From NCBI GenBank assembly GCA_964581905.1, contig CAZOQJ010000045.1:1-17009 (forward strand): DNA of 17,009 nt. The letters are read 5' to 3'. This document shows, piece after piece, positions 13,374 to 17,009 of the stretch. Origin of the DNA: CAZBWE01 sp964581905. Its GTDB lineage: Bacteria; Planctomycetota; Phycisphaerae; Sedimentisphaerales; Anaerobacaceae. The position numbers and the translations under genes were made by a program. The notes under the pieces are model-generated. The model ran no database searches and was not told the DNA's origin. It was given only the letters and a program-made list of their open reading frames with translations. Every line of letters begins with the position of its first letter. Position 1 is the stretch's first letter.

Positions 13374-16256
13374 TTACCAGTCGAGGGTTTTTTGCCATGC
13401 CTGTTTTAATGAGTCTATATCTGCATCAATGACTTTCTTGCCGTCATCTGCTTTTATGGAAAGTATCTTTTCTTTTGTGACTTTTCCGATTTGCCCGAAG
13501 GGCAGGTTCAGCATTGACTTTACGAATGAGTCATAATTTTCCGGCTCAACTTCCACGATATATCGGGAGTTTGACTCGCTGAATAATTGAGTATCAGTTC
13601 GTGAGCAGTCTTTGGTTTTCGGCAGCCCTCGCAGGTCCGCTTCGATACCAAGTCCGCCGGCAAAAGCCATCTCTGCAAGTGCAACGGCCAGACCTCCCTC
13701 GGAGCAATCATGGCAACTGATTACAAGACCCTCAGCTATCGCAGTGGAAATCTTCTTAGCAATTTTTGGAGCCGTTTCAAGGTACACTTTTGGAACGTTT
13801 GCACCGATGTGGTCGTGAATCTTGTAATAATGTGAGCCGCCCAGTTCGTTTTTGGTTTCGCCCACTACAAAAAGAAAGTTACCTGCCTTTTTGGCATCCA
13901 TTGTTACGCATTTATTGATGTCATCCACTATCGATATCGCACTTATCAGGAGCGTCGATGGTATGGAAATTTGTCTTCCGTCCTCGCAGGAGAATTCATT
14001 ATTAAGCGAGTCCTTGCCGGAGATAAACGGTGTTTCGAAGGCAATTGCACCGTCATAGCAGGCCTGGGCCGCTCGCACTAATGGACCAAACGTTTCGGGC
14101 TTTGTGCAATTGCCCCAGCAGAAGTTATCCAGAAGGGCGATTCTGTCAGATCTTCCACCTACACATATCAGGTTTCTGATTGCCTCATCGATACCGGCCA
14201 GAGCCATCCAGTATGGGTCGATGTCACCATATAGCGGATTCATTCCACAGCCAATGGCAAGGCCTTTATCCGAATCATATTTAGGTTTTATCACCGCTGC
14301 ATCACCAGGACCATCATTGTTTACTCCTGTCAGCGGTTTCACAACGGAGCTTCCCTGAACCTCGTGGTCGTATTGGCGGATTACCCATTCCTTGCTGGCG
14401 ACATTATAAGATGAAAGGATTTGTAAAAGCTCATCATTGAAATTGTCTTTTTCAGCTATACTTGGCTCAGCAAGTTCCGGAGTTTTCCAGACCGCCTTAC
14501 GGGAGTATTTAGGTACGCCGTCGTGCAGGAAGTCCATATCGAGCTCACCTGCAAGCTGACCGTTGTATCGTAATCGCAGCTTTTTATCGCTGGTGAATTT
14601 GCCTATTACGGTTGACTCAACGTTTTCATCATCGAAAATCTTCTTTATTGCGTCTAAATTTTCCGGCTTGACTGCTATGACCATTCTCTCCTGCGCTTCA
14701 CTAATCCAGATTTCAGAATAGTTAAGGCCGGCATATTTCAGTGGGGCTTTTTCCAAATCGACTTCCGCTCCAAGCTCTTTGCCCATCTCTCCCACTGCAC
14801 TGCTTAATCCGCCTGCTCCGCAATCAGTAATTGCCTCATACAAACCGGCCTTATTGGCCTGAATCAGGACGTCTAACATTTTCTTTTCCGTTATTGGATT
14901 GCCTATTTGTACAGCGTGGGAAAAGATTGTTTCATACTCATGTGTTATTTCTCCGCTCGAAAAGGTCGCTCCATGTATTCCATCTCTGCCTATTCGACCA
15001 CCCACCATTATTATTAAGTCCCCGCTTTGTGGATTCTTAAAGCATTTGTTTTTGTCGAGCAAGCCGATATTGCCGCAGTAAACCAGCGGATTACCCAGAT
15101 ATCTTTCGTCAAAATAGATTGCACCGTTTACCGTTGGTATTCCCATTCTGTTACCGTAATCACGGACTCCCGCTACCACGCCTTTCATAACCCTTCGTGG
15201 ATGCAGGACTCCCTTGGGGATATCTTCCAATTTTTTATCCGGCGGGCCGAAGCAGAATATATCTGTATTGGCGATAGGTCTGGCTCCCAGGCCGGTCCCC
15301 ATCGGGTCGCGAATTACACCGCCGATGCCTGTTGCTGACCCGCCGTAAGGGTCGAGGGCTGAGGGACGATTGTGGGTCTCGACCTTAAAGCATACCGCAG
15401 AATCCTCGTCAAATTCCACCACCCCGGCGTTGTCGGCGAAGACGGATATGCACCATTTCTTATCGAGTTGTTTGGTGGCTTTGAAAACAGTTTCTTTTAG
15501 CAGATTGTCGAATTGTATCCGCTCACCATCAATCGACATATCTACAGAGCTTTTTAGTGTTTTATGGACGCAGTGCTCACTCCAGGTTTGTGCCAGTGTT
15601 TCCAGCTCGACGTCTGTGGGTTCTTTAGATAGTTTTTTGTAGTATTTTTGAATCGTCTGCATTTCGACCAGGTTTAAAAACAGGTCTTTCTCTTTGCTTA
15701 AAGCTACTAATCCATCATCGTCAAGCTCGAGTATGGGCCAGATTACTATCTTCAATTCGTATGGTTTAAGGTGTGGGCTGGGCGGCTCAGCCTCGTTACC
15801 GATAACACAATCTTCAATGCAGTCATTTGCCAGGATTTTCTTTGCAATTGTATCGGTTTGCTTTGTCGTAATGTCACCCAGCAGAACATACTTTCGTGCG
15901 GTCCTGACATTGCCGGCAATAACACCCATATCGGCGAGTGCTGCCATTACTGACTCTGCGACCGGGTCGGTAACTCCGCTTTTTAGATGTATCTCGATTA
16001 GCGTTGCCTTTGCCAGCCCGGCTGGAGCGCTACTTCTGCCTATATAATACTCTTCGCAAACAGGGTCAATCAGGAGCTCTTGTGCAACACGCCTGGCTAA
16101 ATCCTTGTCGAATCCTGCCTCAATCAGGAAAACTGTAGCCGATTGAACCGCTTCGACAGAGCTAATGCCTAACTCATTGATGTCTTCTAAAACGCTTTTG
16201 CCGTGTGCGTCGGTAAAGCCCGGCTTGTTAAAAACCTCAAAACGCCATTGCTTCAC
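13374..16256 (-). CDS. purL: Phosphoribosylformylglycinamidine synthase PurL with two fused PurS-like units (PurSL)
   Basis: A 960-residue synthetase subunit that amidates FGAR using ATP and ammonia from PurQ. The C-terminal ~740 residues are classic PurL: WSEHCVHKT (225-233), VETHNRPSALDPYGGSATGIGGVIRD, GGRIGRDGIHGATFSS, ITDCGAGGLSSAVGEMG, FISGKDSLNNEF and CHDCSEGGLAVALAEMAFAGG. The N-terminus carries two PurS-like units: 1-73 (TDAHGKSVLEDINELGISSV...LLIDPVCEEYYIG) and 85-153 (TDPVAESVMAALADMGV...ILANDCIEDCVIG). PurS is a separate ~80-residue dimeric subunit in B. subtilis; large PurL of E. coli has a comparable two-lobed N-terminal domain plus a fused glutaminase. This protein is thus intermediate, with PurQ still separate. 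Start is GTG at 16256, with AAGGA about 10 nt upstream and agreement with the first PurS unit. Length is between the small (~740) and large (~1295) types. Confidence 0.95.
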   Translation of the reverse strand: MKQWRFEVFNKPGFTDAHGKSVLEDINELGISSVEAVQSATVFLIEAGFDKDLARRVAQELLIDPVCEEYYIGRSSAPAGLAKATLIEIHLKSGVTDPVAESVMAALADMGVIAGNVRTARKYVLLGDITTKQTDTIAKKILANDCIEDCVIGNEAEPPSPHLKPYELKIVIWPILELDDDGLVALSKEKDLFLNLVEMQTIQKYYKKLSKEPTDVELETLAQTWSEHCVHKTLKSSVDMSIDGERIQFDNLLKETVFKATKQLDKKWCISVFADNAGVVEFDEDSAVCFKVETHNRPSALDPYGGSATGIGGVIRDPMGTGLGARPIANTDIFCFGPPDKKLEDIPKGVLHPRRVMKGVVAGVRDYGNRMGIPTVNGAIYFDERYLGNPLVYCGNIGLLDKNKCFKNPQSGDLIIMVGGRIGRDGIHGATFSSGEITHEYETIFSHAVQIGNPITEKKMLDVLIQANKAGLYEAITDCGAGGLSSAVGEMGKELGAEVDLEKAPLKYAGLNYSEIWISEAQERMVIAVKPENLDAIKKIFDDENVESTVIGKFTSDKKLRLRYNGQLAGELDMDFLHDGVPKYSRKAVWKTPELAEPSIAEKDNFNDELLQILSSYNVASKEWVIRQYDHEVQGSSVVKPLTGVNNDGPGDAAVIKPKYDSDKGLAIGCGMNPLYGDIDPYWMALAGIDEAIRNLICVGGRSDRIALLDNFCWGNCTKPETFGPLVRAAQACYDGAIAFETPFISGKDSLNNEFSCEDGRQISIPSTLLISAISIVDDINKCVTMDAKKAGNFLFVVGETKNELGGSHYYKIHDHIGANVPKVYLETAPKIAKKISTAIAEGLVISCHDCSEGGLAVALAEMAFAGGLGIEADLRGLPKTKDCSRTDTQLFSESNSRYIVEVEPENYDSFVKSMLNLPFGQIGKVTKEKILSIKADDGKKVIDADIDSLKQAWQKTLDW

Positions 16257-16280
16257 GATAGTACTTCCTTATTTTTTGTC

Positions 16281-16334
16281 TTGGTGGCACGGGCATTCTG
16301 CCCGTGAATCTTGGCCAGGATAGCCAAGCCACAG
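16281..16334. repeat. Palindromic dispersed repeat in the purL leader
   Basis: Two adjacent hairpins are enclosed by complementary ends. CACGGGCA (16288-16295) pairs with TGCCCGTG (16299-16306); CTTGGC (16310-16315) pairs with GCCAAG (16323-16328); GTGGC (16284-16288) is complementary to GCCAC (16328-16332). The sequence is a diverged form of the GGCACGGGCAT-type repeats whose translations read like GTGILPV or GQDARAT, common in Planctomycetes and Verrucomicrobia. It lies between the purL promoter and start codon and would be transcribed as structured RNA. Confidence 0.75.
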
Positions 16335-16343
16335 TGAGCCCGC

Positions 16344-16372
16344 ATTATAGATATTGGCTCTGCGCCCGTCAA
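16344..16372 (-). promoter_or_regulatory. Near-consensus sigma70-type promoter of purL-purQ
   Basis: On the - strand TTGACG (16372-16367; 5/6) is followed after exactly 17 bp by TATAAT (16349-16344; 6/6). Transcription would start near 16337, giving an ~80 nt leader before the purL GTG. A dyad GAGCC (16336-16340)/GGCTC (16356-16360) is centred on the -10 box and could be an operator. Confidence 0.75.
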
Positions 16373-16439
16373 GAAATAACCCATAGCGTTTGCGTTGGTT
16401 ATTAAAATTGTTAGCCCTTGCCATTGGCAGGGGTTCTTT

Positions 16440-16690
16440 TATTTGTCATCTTTGAGCGGCTTGTCTCGGCGTAGTTATACGAAGACGGAAGCGAAGAATC
16501 TGGCCAACGAAATTATTGTCATTGCAAGGCCGACTTGTCCTCCGTTTCGTCTCGCCATAGTTTTAACGAAGGCGGAAGCCTTGGCGAAGGAGGAAGGCCG
16601 AAGCAATCGCAAACCTGTGGTGTCCGCCTCGGCGAGCCGGAGGCGAGACGGGAGCCTGCCTGCCCTGAGCGAAGTCGAATGGGTCGAACC
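16440..16690. repeat. Mosaic of dispersed palindromic repeats between purL and the right-edge gene
   Basis: Two diverged copies of one unit are visible: 16461-16497 (TTGTCTCGGCGTAGTT.. then ACGAAGACGGAAG) and 16547-16592 (TCGTCTCGCCATAGTT.. then AACGAAGGCGGAAG). The second is framed by TCCTCC (16538-16543) and GGAGGA (16589-16594). CGTCTCGCC (16548-16556) is the exact inverse of GGCGAGACG (16642-16650). CGCCTC (16625-16630) pairs with GAGGCG (16640-16645). The end, CCTGAGCGAAGTCGAATGGG (16664-16683), matches a widespread dispersed repeat whose six-frame translations read ALSEVE, PERSR or RLRSGQA. Open frames here are products of the repeats, not genes. The remaining parts of the 16257-16768 spacer hold the purL promoter and leader repeat. 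Confidence 0.75.
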
Positions 16691-16768
16691 ATCGTAGATG
16701 ATTTTGCCTCCCCCTTTTCACCCAAAAACCCGCAATATTACGTATATAAAATTCCTATTTTTTCATCT

Positions 16769-17009
16769 TTAAGATTGAAAATACTCCTTCAGCATCTCAC
16801 TCGCTACCGGTGGACATCCGGGAATGAATGCTCTGCAGTTTTTATACCGTTCAGTACAGTTGCCGACACACAACGTACCATCTGGCAGCTGTTTATGGCC
16901 TTTACCGATAGCGATAACAATCTCTTTTTCATCTGATATATTGTCACGCAACTGCTTTCCATGTCGCTTTAGAAACATTAATAATGTTGATTGGCAGCCA
17001 CTACATGAT
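16769..17009 (-). CDS. Cysteine-rich protein, C-terminal part only (5' end beyond window)
   Basis: On the - strand the frame is open from the window's right edge (about 17008) to TAA at 16769-16771. An internal ATG at 16978 is unlikely to be the start, because the conserved-looking sequence continues upstream (CSGCQSTLLMFLKRHGKQL). The visible ~79 residues hold CSGC, CVGNC, YKNC and GCPP, a cysteine pattern suggesting metal or iron-sulfur binding. An EIVIAIGKGHKQLP strand-turn and a terminal FIPGCPPVASEMLKEYF follow. GNC..FIPGCPP endings occur in some proteins of the DUF362 kind as I remember them, but I do not firmly recognise the family. It is separated from purL by the repeat-rich spacer and is transcribed in the same direction, so it could lie upstream in the purL neighbourhood without sharing its promoter. 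Confidence 0.6.
   Translation of the reverse strand, partial: SCSGCQSTLLMFLKRHGKQLRDNISDEKEIVIAIGKGHKQLPDGTLCVGNCTERYKNCRAFIPGCPPVASEMLKEYFQS

Noticed and set aside
16281..16334. Possible purine riboswitch or attenuator in the purL leader.
   Set aside because: The hairpins match a dispersed repeat, no conserved purine-aptamer core is visible, and no T-run follows the stems on the - strand.
16535..16936. 133-codon + strand open frame (and overlapping frames on both strands) near the right end.
   Set aside because: Its sequence (CPERSRMGR, ALSEVE-type readings) is a translation of dispersed noncoding repeats, and it runs antisense to the cysteine-rich partial gene.

Overview
The window looks like a piece of a planctomycete-type (Phycisphaerae/Sedimentisphaerales-like or other PVC) chromosome, possibly from a sediment or polysaccharide-degrading bacterium. 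This rests on three things: family-level resemblance of the proteins; a DUF6057-like membrane protein next to a heme-motif propeller protein; and dispersed palindromic repeats of the kinds common in PVC genomes. The taxonomy is inference, since no rRNA or marker phylogeny is available here. There are ten protein-coding genes, two of them cut by the window edges. I found no tRNA, rRNA, CRISPR array or transposase.

Left half, + strand (1-7631): a carbohydrate cluster. It starts inside a GH94 glycoside phosphorylase gene, followed 8 bp later by an extended-SDR NAD-dependent epimerase/dehydratase. After a 185 bp spacer with a possible terminator comes a secreted GH9 endoglucanase. A second spacer holds a near-consensus sigma70 promoter (TTGACA-17-TATAAA) driving a Na+/solute symporter (SSS family) and a GT2 glycosyltransferase. 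The simplest reading is extracellular cleavage of a beta-glucan by GH9, sodium-coupled uptake of a product, and intracellular phosphorolysis by GH94. The substrate is not proven.

Right half, - strand (7658-16256), converging on the first cluster with only 26 bp between stops: purL (with two PurS-like units fused at its N-terminus) and purQ form a purine operon. A near-perfect promoter (TTGACG-17-TATAAT) lies about 90 bp upstream of purL, and a palindromic dispersed repeat occupies the purL leader. Downstream, with its own likely promoter, is a second transcription unit: a multi-domain Rid-fold (chorismatase-like) protein, a DUF6057-like polytopic membrane protein with a helical tail, and a membrane-anchored beta-propeller protein with a c-type heme motif. 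The last two overlap by ATGA.

Right edge (16257-17009): a repeat-rich spacer, then the C-terminal end of a cysteine-rich protein running off the window on the - strand.

The most unusual structure I see is a pair of six-copy heptanucleotide tandem arrays, each exactly 42 bp, lying in-frame inside two different genes (purQ and the DUF6057-like gene). Their sequences differ but their unit length and copy number are the same. The least-characterised candidate system is the DUF6057-like/heme-propeller pair.
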